From Streptantibioticus rubrisoli (GTDB taxonomy: Bacteria > Actinomycetota > Actinomycetes > Streptomycetales > Streptomycetaceae): 64,000 bases of DNA. The stretch covers positions 36,044 to 100,043 of the forward strand of contig NZ_JANFNH010000019.1 of NCBI RefSeq assembly GCF_024436055.1, in the 5' to 3' direction. Position numbers and translations under genes: made by a program. Below, piece after piece: positions 10,922-19,192 of the stretch. The notes under the pieces were generated by a model that searched no databases, was not told where the DNA came from, and saw only the letters and a list, made by a program, of their open reading frames with translations. Position 1 is the first letter of the stretch. Every line of letters begins with the position of its first letter.

Positions 10922-13240
10922 ATGCCTCTGCTCGGCGGTGTACGGCCACCGATCGCCGCACTGGCCTGCCTGCTGCTGGCAGTTGCCGCGTTCACGGCGC
11001 TCGGTTTCGAAACCATCCATGAACAGGACGTGCCGCAGGCGGTACGGGACGCGGAACGCCGGATCGCCGAGGATGCCGCGGTTTCCGTCGGGACTTCGAT
11101 AGGGGCCAAGGCCACCTCGCTGCGCCACTTTGCCGCGTCGCCCCCGGTCGCCGCCGAAGAGACGCCGACGACCGTGGTCAAGTCCCTTCTGCGGAAGATG
11201 ACTTCCGTGCGCGGTGGTGTGCTGCTCGACCCGCACACGGGCAGAACGCTGGCCGCAGCCGGGGAACCGGTGCCGCTGACCGGGGTGGACACGACGGGAC
11301 TCGCCCACGCTGGCACCGCCAACGTGCCACCCCGACTGGCACATTCGGGTACCACCAAACCCCGACTGCTGCTCTTCGCACGGGTTACCGTGCCAGCAGC
11401 GAGCGGGAATCGGGACGAAAACCAGGACCAGGCAATCGACTTGGTGCGGGACCAGGCGCCCGAACGTGAACTCCTGCTGGTCGCCTCCGAGCAGATCACC
11501 GCCCCCCCGGTGTTCGGCGCCGGTCGCACCGGTCAACTGGTGGACCGGAACGGAAGGGTGCTGGCCGCCGTCGGCACCGCCAGCACGGCCCTGGCACCCG
11601 GTGCTGGCGACCGCGCGCTGCCCGCCGCCGCGGCGAGTGCCGCCAAGGCCGTGCCGCACACCGCTGGCGCCTCCGGCAGCATGCTCGGCGAGAGTGCCAA
11701 CGGACTGCGTCGCGTCGCCGGTTGGGCATCCATCAGCGTGGCGCACGGCAAGGACGACACCGCCGATCTGGGCCTGACCGTGCTCACGTACAAGGGCGTG
11801 GCCCCTACGAGGGGCAACGCCGACCACACCCGGTTCGCGCTCGCCGCGGCAGTCACGCTGGCGGTGATCGCCGTGCTGGTGACCTTACTTCTGTGGGCAG
11901 CCGTGCAGCACCCACTGCTGCGGCTCCATTTGTCCGCCGCCCGGCTGGCCAAGGGCGCCTGCGACACGGAAGCGCGCGAGGGGCTGGATCGGCCGGTGCC
12001 GGTCCCCGCGTTCGGTGAGCCCCGCAGGGCCGGGCGAGCCCTTGAGTCCATACGCCGTCAACTCCTGGGCGAGGCCGGGCCGGAGACTGTTCGGCCGGTG
12101 CGCCGCCGCCCGGGTGTACGGCCGCTGGTCCTTGTCTGCGCGCTACTGGTCGCCGCGTGGGGAGTACCACTGATGTTCCTGGTCAACCGCGTGCAGGCGG
12201 CCAAGGCCATACCGGCAACGACCGTTGCCGACCAGCAGGCACGCACCGAGTCCGCGGCGGACCGGCTGCGGCAGTCCCTCGGCCAGAGCTACACCGACCT
12301 GGCGGAGGTGGCCTCGCGCATCTCCGGTGAGCCGAGGGGCCGGGAGGCGGACACGCTGCGGCGCGCCCTTGCCGAACACCCCAAGTATCGTTCGCTGTAC
12401 GTGCTGGATCGCACCGGCGCCATCGTGCTGCGGGTGGGCAAGCGGCCGTTGCGCACGATCGTCCACGCACCGACCGGTGACGGGATCACCAAGGTCAACA
12501 CCTCGGGCAAGATCCCCGCGATCGCCGCCTATGCCCAGATCCCGGCGGCGAAGTCCGCGAGGGCCACCACCACGGGCGCCCCCGCCGTGCTCTTCGCGGA
12601 GATCGACGTGAACGCGCTGAACAGCCTGTTGCCCCGGCCGAGCCTCGGTAACGTCTGGCTCGTCGACGACCACCATGAGGTGCTCGCGGCGAGCGTCGGC
12701 TTCCGTGCCTTCCAGTCCCTGCCCAGCCATGGCCTCACACGCCTCGCCGCCAGGACAAAGAGCACCGGCGGGACCGCGGGCAGCCCGGCGTCGGCCGTGC
12801 TGAACGCGGAGACGGCACCGGGCGCGGGCCCGTCGGTCGCGGCCGCAGCTCCACTGACGCGATTCGGACCCGCCGCCGGGCTCGGCTGGCGGGTGGTCTC
12901 CGCCGAGCCCGCGGCCGCCCTCAAGCTGACGCCCTACCAGGTCCGGTCGCACACCATGCTGGCCGGTCTGCTGGCCCTGACCGTGGGCGTCGCCTGCCTG
13001 AGCTGGCTGCACATCGTGGTGGTCAGACCACTGCGGGCCCTCACCGGGCACGCGGAACGGCTGGCTGGTGGCGATCGCCGGACCGTGCTGTACCCGGTCC
13101 ACCAGGATGAGTGCGGTTCGGTGACGCGCAGTCTGGAACTGCTCCGGCAGGCGTTGGCCGAGCGGGATCGCCGCGCTCGACCTGACCCGGCGTCCCCCTC
13201 GGCTCCGTCATCCTCGCCCGACAGCGCGCCGCAGCCGTAG
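10922..13240 (+). CDS. Membrane protein with two extracytoplasmic sensor regions and two HAMP-like linkers, no output domain
   Basis: 772 residues from ATG 10922 (a GTG at 10775 would add 49 basic residues; neither has a clear RBS). Topology by eye: TM1 9-29, an external region of about 270 residues, TM2 304-328, a HAMP-like linker 329-383, TM3 400-421, a second external region of about 250 residues (YVLDRTGAIVLRVG is typical of Cache/PAS-like folds), TM4 678-701 and a HAMP segment 700-750 (VVVRPLRALTGHAERLAGGD). There is no kinase, cyclase or methyl-accepting domain; the tail is Pro/Ser-rich. It precedes pgsB by 14 bases and is surely co-transcribed. It may sense envelope state or scaffold the synthase. 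Confidence 0.8.
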   Translation: MPLLGGVRPPIAALACLLLAVAAFTALGFETIHEQDVPQAVRDAERRIAEDAAVSVGTSIGAKATSLRHFAASPPVAAEETPTTVVKSLLRKMTSVRGGVLLDPHTGRTLAAAGEPVPLTGVDTTGLAHAGTANVPPRLAHSGTTKPRLLLFARVTVPAASGNRDENQDQAIDLVRDQAPERELLLVASEQITAPPVFGAGRTGQLVDRNGRVLAAVGTASTALAPGAGDRALPAAAASAAKAVPHTAGASGSMLGESANGLRRVAGWASISVAHGKDDTADLGLTVLTYKGVAPTRGNADHTRFALAAAVTLAVIAVLVTLLLWAAVQHPLLRLHLSAARLAKGACDTEAREGLDRPVPVPAFGEPRRAGRALESIRRQLLGEAGPETVRPVRRRPGVRPLVLVCALLVAAWGVPLMFLVNRVQAAKAIPATTVADQQARTESAADRLRQSLGQSYTDLAEVASRISGEPRGREADTLRRALAEHPKYRSLYVLDRTGAIVLRVGKRPLRTIVHAPTGDGITKVNTSGKIPAIAAYAQIPAAKSARATTTGAPAVLFAEIDVNALNSLLPRPSLGNVWLVDDHHEVLAASVGFRAFQSLPSHGLTRLAARTKSTGGTAGSPASAVLNAETAPGAGPSVAAAAPLTRFGPAAGLGWRVVSAEPAAALKLTPYQVRSHTMLAGLLALTVGVACLSWLHIVVVRPLRALTGHAERLAGGDRRTVLYPVHQDECGSVTRSLELLRQALAERDRRARPDPASPSAPSSSPDSAPQP

Positions 13241-13254
13241 GAGGATCAACTGAC

Positions 13255-14592
13255 GTGCTCTTCCTGTACCTTGTGCTGCTCTTGAGTTGTGCCGTGCTGC
13301 TGGTCGCCGGAGTGCTGGAGCAGCGGCGCCACTACGCCTCGCTGGAGCAGATCCCGACCCGGGTGCTGGTCAACGGCATCCGGGGCAAGAGCTCGATCAC
13401 CCGGTTGTGCGCGGGGGCGCTGCGCGGCGGTGATGTGGCCACCGTCGCCAAGACCACCGGCACCGCGGCCCGGTTCATCCACCCGGACGCCACCGAGGAA
13501 CCGGTGTACCGGAAGTTCGGGATCGCCAACGTCGTCGAGCAGATAGGCATCGTCCGACGGGCCGCGGCGTACCGGCCGGACGCCCTGGTGATCGAGTGCA
13601 TGGCGGTGATGCCCGCGCTTCAGGAGATCAACCAGGAGAAGCTGATCCGCTCCACCATCGGCGTGCTGTGCAACGTACGCGAGGACCATCTCGCCGAGAT
13701 GGGGCCGACGTTGGACGATGTGGCTCGCTCGCTGTCCCGGTCGATGCCGGTCGGCGGGGTCTGTGTCACCGCGGAGCGGGAGCGGCTGCACATCCTCAAG
13801 GAGGAGGCGGACCGGCGCGACTGCCGCCTGGTCGCGGTCGATCCCGACTCGGTGACCGACGCCGAGTTACGCGGCTTCAGCTGGTTCACCTTCAAGGAGA
13901 ACGTGGCCATCGCGCTGGCGGTGGCGGAACTGCTGGGTGTGGACCGGCGGACCGCGCTTCGCGGCATGTGGGACGCTCCGCCGGACCCCGGCGTGCTCTC
14001 CGTCGAACGCTACCGCACACCAGACGGCAAGCGGTTGCGCTTCGCCAACGTCTTCGCCGCGAACGACCCCGAGTCAACCCTGATGAACGTCCGACAGCTG
14101 GAGGATCTCGGCGCCATACACCGACCGCTGAACGTGGTCATCAACTGCCGCCCCGACCGGGTGGAACGCAACGGGCAGATGGGCGCGATCGTCCCCGAGC
14201 TCAACCCGGAGACGGTCTTCCTGATCGGGCATCCCACCAAGAGCGCCCGAGACGGCATCCCCGCGCGCTGGTCGTCGGGGCGGGTGGTGGACCTGGGCGG
14301 TGACCGGCGCGCCGCACAGGAGCTGACGGACGCCATCCTCGCCGAACTGGCCCCGGATTCCTCGTTGGTGGCCGTCGGCAACATCCACGGTCAGGGCGAA
14401 CTGTTCCTGGAGCGGCTGGGCTCACTGCCGCCGGACAGCGCCAAGGAGCCGCCCGCTGGCGCCCGTCCGCCCGAGCCGGAGCCGTTCGCCTCGGTGGCTT
14501 CGCTGGACGGTCCGGCGCTCGACGCACACATCCCACGAACCACCCCTGCGGACCGCGACCTCACGCACGACCCGACAAGGAAACCGTTGTGA
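13255..14592 (+). CDS. pgsB: Poly-gamma-glutamate synthase ligase subunit (PgsB/CapB)
   Basis: 445 residues from GTG 13255, with GGAGG at 13241-13245. TM helix 2-20 anchors a Mur-ligase-like ATPase: VLVNGIRGKSSITR (38-51) is the PgsB/CapB Walker A, followed by KTTGTAARFIHPD, VIECMAVMPALQEINQEK, NVREDHLAEMGPT and the nucleotide-site segment FANVFAANDPESTL. NIHGQGELFLERLG marks the end of the family domain (about 395). Residues 400-445 are a Pro/Glu-rich extension. It links glutamates by gamma-amide bonds at the membrane, together with PgsC. It overlaps pgsC by 4 bases (GTGA). The polymer could also be a related polyamide. Confidence 0.9.
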   Translation: MLFLYLVLLLSCAVLLVAGVLEQRRHYASLEQIPTRVLVNGIRGKSSITRLCAGALRGGDVATVAKTTGTAARFIHPDATEEPVYRKFGIANVVEQIGIVRRAAAYRPDALVIECMAVMPALQEINQEKLIRSTIGVLCNVREDHLAEMGPTLDDVARSLSRSMPVGGVCVTAERERLHILKEEADRRDCRLVAVDPDSVTDAELRGFSWFTFKENVAIALAVAELLGVDRRTALRGMWDAPPDPGVLSVERYRTPDGKRLRFANVFAANDPESTLMNVRQLEDLGAIHRPLNVVINCRPDRVERNGQMGAIVPELNPETVFLIGHPTKSARDGIPARWSSGRVVDLGGDRRAAQELTDAILAELAPDSSLVAVGNIHGQGELFLERLGSLPPDSAKEPPAGARPPEPEPFASVASLDGPALDAHIPRTTPADRDLTHDPTRKPL

Positions 14593-15071
14593 TCCCCGTC
14601 AACGTCACCCCGCAGACCGCCGCGCTGGGGATCGCCGTCGGCCTGGTCTTCTCGCTGGTCTGCTATCTGACCACCAATCTCTCCCCCGGTGGCATGATCA
14701 CCCCCGGCTGGCTGGCGCTGACCCTGGTCACCGATACGGGCCGGGCCGGGATGATGATCGGCGTCACGGCGCTCACCTTCGTCGCGACCAAACTCCTCCA
14801 GCGCCATGTGATCCTGTACGGCAAGCGGCTGTTCGCCGCCGTGGTGTTGTGCGCGGTGCTGCTGCAGACCACGGTGATGCTCGCGCTCCAGCACGAGTTC
14901 CCGCTGCTGTACGGCGCCCAGACCCTTGGCTTCATCGTGCCGGGGCTGATCGCCTATCAGCTGGTCCGGCAGCCGGTCGCGGCCACCGCCATCTCCACCA
15001 CCGCGGTGACCCTGGGCAGCTATGTGGTGCTCGTCGCCGGGTTGCTGCTGGGGGCACTACCCATGGGCTGA
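14589..15071 (+). CDS. pgsC: Poly-gamma-glutamate synthase membrane subunit (PgsC/CapC)
   Basis: 160 residues, the normal size. Nearly all is hydrophobic: four or five TM helices with NLSPGGMITPGWLAL after the first, the typical PgsC signature, then KLLQRHVILYGKRLF and LGFIVPGLIAYQLVRQ. PgsC forms the membrane part of the synthase with PgsB. The 4-base overlap with pgsB indicates translational coupling. In Bacillus the next gene is pgsA/capA; here it is replaced by a secreted hydrolase gene 51 bases downstream. Confidence 0.9.
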   Translation: MIPVNVTPQTAALGIAVGLVFSLVCYLTTNLSPGGMITPGWLALTLVTDTGRAGMMIGVTALTFVATKLLQRHVILYGKRLFAAVVLCAVLLQTTVMLALQHEFPLLYGAQTLGFIVPGLIAYQLVRQPVAATAISTTAVTLGSYVVLVAGLLLGALPMG

Positions 15072-15122
15072 CCGAGCCGGGGCATTCGCGTCCGCCATCC
15101 ACCCGCCCCTGAGGAGGTTTCC

Positions 15123-16169
15123 GTGGGCATCGATCGCACCCCGCGCCGTGGGCCCAGTCGGCGTCAGGTCCTGGGTGCCGTCGGACTGGCCGCCGCCGGG
15201 GCGGTCGGCGGATACGCGTGGGACCGCTTGCTCGGCGGCGGACCAGGCGGCCCTTTCGGCGATGGCCCGGTGCCGACCAGCGGCTACCGGTTCGAGCGCC
15301 GTCACGCGCCCGCCCGTACGGTGGTACACGCCCCCGATGGCCAAGTCGTCGCCACCCTCACCGACGGTGCCCGCACCGCGCTGCTGGTCGGCCCGACCCG
15401 TACCTGGGACGAGCCGCGTACCACCAGCGCGGTGGTGCGCAGCAACGCATGGGTACGGCTGATGCCCGGCGCATGGCGGGCTGGCAAGGAGCAGTCCCCG
15501 TGGTTCCGGGAGTGGCTCCCCAAGGCCCTCGCCGACCGCAGCCCGGACGCCATCGGGGTGGCCTTCGAGTACGGCGACGGGGCGCACGACCACCGCACCG
15601 CGTCCGGCCTGCGTTACGCGGGCAAGGCCCACTTCGGTCCACGAGTTCCCGGGCGGTCGCCGACATCGTTCCACTACCTCGACGAACAGTCCGACTTCTA
15701 CGACTACCTCGGCACCCCCTGGACCTTTCCGGACGGCACCCGCAGGTACCCGCAGCAGGCGCGCTACGGCGACGTGGACTGCTCCGGCTTCATGCGCCTG
15801 GTCTGGGGCTACCGCATGGGCTATCCCATGCACGCCAGCAACGCCCCGGGTATCGGCCTGCCACGCCGGGCCTACGCCATCGCCACCCGGGCCCCGGGTG
15901 TGCTGTTGATCGAGGACAGCGGTCGGCGGCCCACCGACATCAGTCCGCTGCAACCGGGCGACCTGGTCTTCTTCTCCATCGACATCGGCCGACCGCACGG
16001 CATCGACCACTGCGGCATGTATCTGGGGCCGGACGAGGAGGGGCATCCGCGCTTCTACTCCAGCCGTTCCCGGGCCAACGGGCCCACCATGGGCGACCTG
16101 GCGGGCCGCGCGACGCTGGACGGCGACGGCTTCTACGCCCAGGGGCTGCGGATGGCCCGCCGCCTGTGA
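15123..16169 (+). CDS. Tat-exported NlpC/P60-family hydrolase
   Basis: 348 residues from GTG 15123 (GAGGAGG upstream). The N-terminus has a twin-arginine signal, SRRQVLGAVGLAAAGAVGG (12-30), so the protein is exported folded. Residues 55-180 look like an SH3-like region. The catalytic domain has C220 in DVDCSGFMRLVWGYRMGYP and H296 in GIDHCGMYLG, the NlpC/P60 Cys-His pair. In Bacillus, PgdS (NlpC/P60 domains) cleaves gamma-linked poly-glutamate, and its position directly after pgsBC here suggests a role in release or trimming of the polymer. A peptidoglycan endopeptidase is the alternative. Confidence 0.85.
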   Translation: MGIDRTPRRGPSRRQVLGAVGLAAAGAVGGYAWDRLLGGGPGGPFGDGPVPTSGYRFERRHAPARTVVHAPDGQVVATLTDGARTALLVGPTRTWDEPRTTSAVVRSNAWVRLMPGAWRAGKEQSPWFREWLPKALADRSPDAIGVAFEYGDGAHDHRTASGLRYAGKAHFGPRVPGRSPTSFHYLDEQSDFYDYLGTPWTFPDGTRRYPQQARYGDVDCSGFMRLVWGYRMGYPMHASNAPGIGLPRRAYAIATRAPGVLLIEDSGRRPTDISPLQPGDLVFFSIDIGRPHGIDHCGMYLGPDEEGHPRFYSSRSRANGPTMGDLAGRATLDGDGFYAQGLRMARRL

Positions 16170-16228
16170 ACCGCCCGAAGCCGTCGTCGTACCCCGGCCG
16201 ATTGCCGTTTCCCACGAGAGAACCCGCC

Positions 16229-18121
16229 ATGGCCACCACTCAGGACCGGAGAGACCACCGGCGCCCCTTCACCCGCGACAGGCACTGCCAAACGGCCTTT
16301 GACCACTGGGAGTTGCCCGCACTGCTGCTGATCCTGGGGGTGGCCGCGGTGCTCTACGCCTGGGGCATCGACCGGGCCGCGATACACCCGTACTACGGCG
16401 CCGCCGTGCGGTCGATGGCGGCGAGCTGGCACGCCTTCGCCTTCGGCGGGCTGGACCCGAGCGGCTCGGTCACCGTGGACAAGATCCCCGGGGCGCTGTG
16501 GCCGCAGGCGCTCTGCGTGAGGTGTTTCGGGCCGCACAACTGGGCTGTAGCGCTGCCGCAGGTGGTGGAAGGCGTACTCGCCGTCTGGGCACTCCACCGG
16601 ATCGTACGCGCCTGGGCAGGCGCACCGGCCGGGCTGCTCGCCGCCCTGGTACTCACCCTCACCCCGATCACCGTCGCACTGGATCGGCACACCATTCCGG
16701 ACACCTTGCTCGTGCTGCTGCTGGTCCTCGCGGCCGGATCACTGCAGAGGGCCGTCAGCACCGACAGGTTGCTGCCGCTGCTCGCCTGCGGAGCATGGGT
16801 GGGGCTGGCCTTCCAGGCCAAGATGCTCCAGGCGTGGCTCGTGCTACCGGTCTTCGCCGTGGTGTACCAACTGGCCGCGTCCGGCCCCCGGTTGCACCGG
16901 ATCGGCAGGTTGCTGCTCGCCGGTTGCACCACGCTCGCCGTCTCCTGCTCCTGGCTGCTGCTGGTGTGGGTGACTCCCGCCGCACACCGTCCCTACCTCG
17001 ACGGAACCACGAACAACAGCCCCTTCACCCTGGTCTTCGGCTACAACGGGCTCAGCCGTTTCGGCCACGACCAGCAGGCACTGGGCGCCGTCGCGGGCAC
17101 CGCCGCCAGCCGCAGCACCGGCAACACCGGTTGGACCATGCTCGTCAACCAGACCGTGGGACCGCAGATCGCCTGGTTCCTGCCGCTCGCGGTACTGGCT
17201 TTGGTGCTCGGCCTGTTGTGGCGTGCCGGGCAGCCGCGCACCGACAGACTGCGGACGGGACTGCTGCTCTGGGGCGGCTGGCTGGTCGTGCATGCCGTGG
17301 TCTTCAGCGCCTCCAACGGCAACCACGGCTACTACACCGCCGTACTGGCCCCGGCTCTGGCCGCCCTGACCGGCGGTGGACTGGCCCTGTTCTGGCGCGA
17401 GTACCGCGATGGGGGGCCGCGCCGGGCCGCGCTGCCCGCCGGAGTCGCACTGACCGTACTGTGGGCCGCGGCGATCGACGGCCCGCACGGCGGATCCGCG
17501 CCCTGGCTGCTGCCGGTGGTGCTGATGCTCGGCCTGTGCGGGGCCGTCGGCCTGTGGTCGCGTGGGCCGCGCACAACGCGGCGCGCGTTGTGCGGTGCGC
17601 TCGCTGCGAGCCTGGCGTCCGTGCTCCTCGCTCCGGCCGTCTGGGCGGCCGCGTGCCTGGATCCGCTGTACGGCGGCTCGTCGATCTCGCCGCTGGCCGG
17701 ACCGGTAGGCGCCGGGTACCACGACATGCGCCACCACCCATCCAGGGTCCAGCGCAACGCCCTGAACGCCCCGTCCGCGCGGGACAGCGCGCTGCTGCAC
17801 TACCTCGCCGCACACCACTCCCGGGAGAGGTACCTGCTCGCCACCCAGGCCGCCTACGGCGCCGAGCCGTTGTTGCGGGCCACTCCTCAACCCATGCTGG
17901 TCATGGGTGGCTTCACCGGACTGACCCCGCACCCAACCGCGCCGCAGCTCACAGCGCTGGTCTCCGCCCACCAGTTGCGCTACGCACTACTGACCACGCG
18001 CCGCCCGTCCATACCGGCAACGGTCTGGGTGAAGAGGCACTGCACCCGCATACCACCGCGCGCGTACGGCCGGACCTCGGACGGAAGCTTCACCCTCTAC
18101 GACTGCGCCCCGGGCAGCTGA
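16229..18121 (+). CDS. Polytopic glycosyltransferase (ArnT/PMT-like, GT39/GT83 type)
   Basis: 630 residues from ATG 16229. About 11-12 TM helices; the first periplasmic loop carries IHPYYGAAVRSMAASWHAF and SGSVTVDKIPGALWPQAL, matching the acidic loop motif of ArnT/YkcB-type transferases that use polyprenyl-phosphate sugars. A soluble C-terminal part (about 480-630) includes YLLATQAAYGAEPLL. It follows the NlpC/P60 gene by 59 bases on the same strand, so it is the last gene of the PgsBC locus. It probably adds a sugar to an external acceptor, perhaps the polymer or its anchor. The donor is unknown. Confidence 0.85.
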   Translation: MATTQDRRDHRRPFTRDRHCQTAFDHWELPALLLILGVAAVLYAWGIDRAAIHPYYGAAVRSMAASWHAFAFGGLDPSGSVTVDKIPGALWPQALCVRCFGPHNWAVALPQVVEGVLAVWALHRIVRAWAGAPAGLLAALVLTLTPITVALDRHTIPDTLLVLLLVLAAGSLQRAVSTDRLLPLLACGAWVGLAFQAKMLQAWLVLPVFAVVYQLAASGPRLHRIGRLLLAGCTTLAVSCSWLLLVWVTPAAHRPYLDGTTNNSPFTLVFGYNGLSRFGHDQQALGAVAGTAASRSTGNTGWTMLVNQTVGPQIAWFLPLAVLALVLGLLWRAGQPRTDRLRTGLLLWGGWLVVHAVVFSASNGNHGYYTAVLAPALAALTGGGLALFWREYRDGGPRRAALPAGVALTVLWAAAIDGPHGGSAPWLLPVVLMLGLCGAVGLWSRGPRTTRRALCGALAASLASVLLAPAVWAAACLDPLYGGSSISPLAGPVGAGYHDMRHHPSRVQRNALNAPSARDSALLHYLAAHHSRERYLLATQAAYGAEPLLRATPQPMLVMGGFTGLTPHPTAPQLTALVSAHQLRYALLTTRRPSIPATVWVKRHCTRIPPRAYGRTSDGSFTLYDCAPGS

Positions 18122-18182
18122 CCTGCTGAGCACGCACGCTGTGGGCCGCTTTGCGGAACGACCCTCAACGCGTCCGCGGGCC

Positions 18183-18197
18183 GGGCGACGGTCGCCC
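18183..18197. terminator. GC hairpin between convergent genes
   Basis: GGGCGA / TCGCCC with a 3-base loop lies in the 114 bases between the converging glycosyltransferase and EamA genes. It fits a bidirectional terminator but the stem is short and lacks a T tract. Confidence 0.35.
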
Positions 18198-18235
18198 ACC
18201 CGAAGACCCAGACCCCGGCGAGCGTCGGCTGCCTC

Positions 18236-19174
18236 CTACCTCGCGTCCGCGGCGCGCCCGAGTCGGGTGCGTACGGCGGTACCGGCGCAGGCGACCACGG
18301 TGAAGCCGCCGAGAATCGTGGGCCAGGTGATCTGCTCGCGCAGGAACAGCGCGGCCCAGCAGATGGTCAACACCGGCTGAACCAACTGGATCTGACTGAC
18401 CTGCGCCATCGGGCCGACCGCCAGTCCGCGGTACCAGGCGAAGAAGCCCAGGAACATGCTCACCACACCGAGGTAGGCGAACGCCGCCCACTGGACCGGG
18501 GTCCCGGCCGGAGCATGCCGGGCCATCGAGACGCCCGCGAGGCCGATCATCAGCGGTGCCGAGAGCACGAGCGCCCAGGAGATGGTCTGCCAGGCCCCGA
18601 GCTCGCGAGCGAGGAGCCCCCCTTCGGCGTACCCGGTCCCGGCCGCCAGGACGGCGCTGAGCAAGAGCAGGTCGGCCCAGTGCAGACCACCGAACCCATC
18701 ACCTTGCAGCGAGGCGAACCCCACGGCGGCGATCGCGCCGACGGTCGCCATGGCCCAGAAAGCCCTCGGGGGTCGTTCGTGCCCGCGGAGCACCGCCATC
18801 ACCGCGGTCGCGGCTGGCAGGAGCGCGATCACGACGGCACCATGGCTGGCCGAGGCCGTAGTGAGCGCGAAGGAGCTCAGCAGCGGGAACCCGACGACCA
18901 CACCGGCGGCGACGACGCTCAGACGGGCCCACTGGACGCCGCGGGGCAGACGCTGCCTGGTGATCGCCAGCGCAGCCGCCGCCAGCAACGCGGCTATGAC
19001 CGCACGGCCAGAGCCGACGAAGAGCGGGGATATCCCGCCACCGGCGACGGCGACACGGGTGAACGGGACGGTGAACGAGAACGCCGTGACGCCGAGCAGC
19101 CCCCAACCGAGTCCTGCGGACGACGCCGATAGCACCGGCGGCTCAGCGAGAGTAGCGCTACTATCATTTCTCAT
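18236..19174 (-). CDS. EamA/DMT-family transporter
   Basis: 312 residues from ATG 19174. Ten TM helices in two EamA repeats: GLLGVTAFSFTVPFTRVAVAGG at the start and AAFAYLGVVSMFLGFFAWYR in the second half, with LVQPVLTICWAALFLREQ, the usual end motif. These are drug/metabolite exporters. Its start codon overlaps that of the divergent MocR gene (ATG here occupies 19172-19174; MocR starts at 19173), so it is probably the regulator's target. A TATCGT -10-like hexamer lies 5 bases before the ATG, suggesting a leaderless mRNA. Confidence 0.85.
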   Translation of the reverse strand: MRNDSSATLAEPPVLSASSAGLGWGLLGVTAFSFTVPFTRVAVAGGGISPLFVGSGRAVIAALLAAAALAITRQRLPRGVQWARLSVVAAGVVVGFPLLSSFALTTASASHGAVVIALLPAATAVMAVLRGHERPPRAFWAMATVGAIAAVGFASLQGDGFGGLHWADLLLLSAVLAAGTGYAEGGLLARELGAWQTISWALVLSAPLMIGLAGVSMARHAPAGTPVQWAAFAYLGVVSMFLGFFAWYRGLAVGPMAQVSQIQLVQPVLTICWAALFLREQITWPTILGGFTVVACAGTAVRTRLGRAADAR

Positions 19175-19192
19175 GCATGACGATAGCAGCTC
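19156..19192. promoter_or_regulatory. Overlapping divergent start region with imperfect inverted repeat
   Basis: GCTACTATCATT on the left and GACGATAGCAGC on the right form a 9-of-12 inverted repeat centred on the two overlapping ATGs. On the + strand TACTAT (19159-19164) lies 8 bases before the MocR ATG; on the - strand TATCGT lies 5 bases before the EamA ATG. Both fit leaderless promoters. A MocR-family dimer could bind the repeat and control both genes. Confidence 0.45.

Noticed and set aside
14461..14592. C-terminal extension of PgsB as a separate small gene
   Set aside because: It is in frame with pgsB, Pro/Glu-rich, without its own start or RBS; best seen as a tail.
15218..16228. N-terminal extension of the glycosyltransferase frame upstream of 16229
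   Set aside because: It overlaps the NlpC/P60 gene in another frame; homology and hydrophobic structure begin only after ATG 16229.
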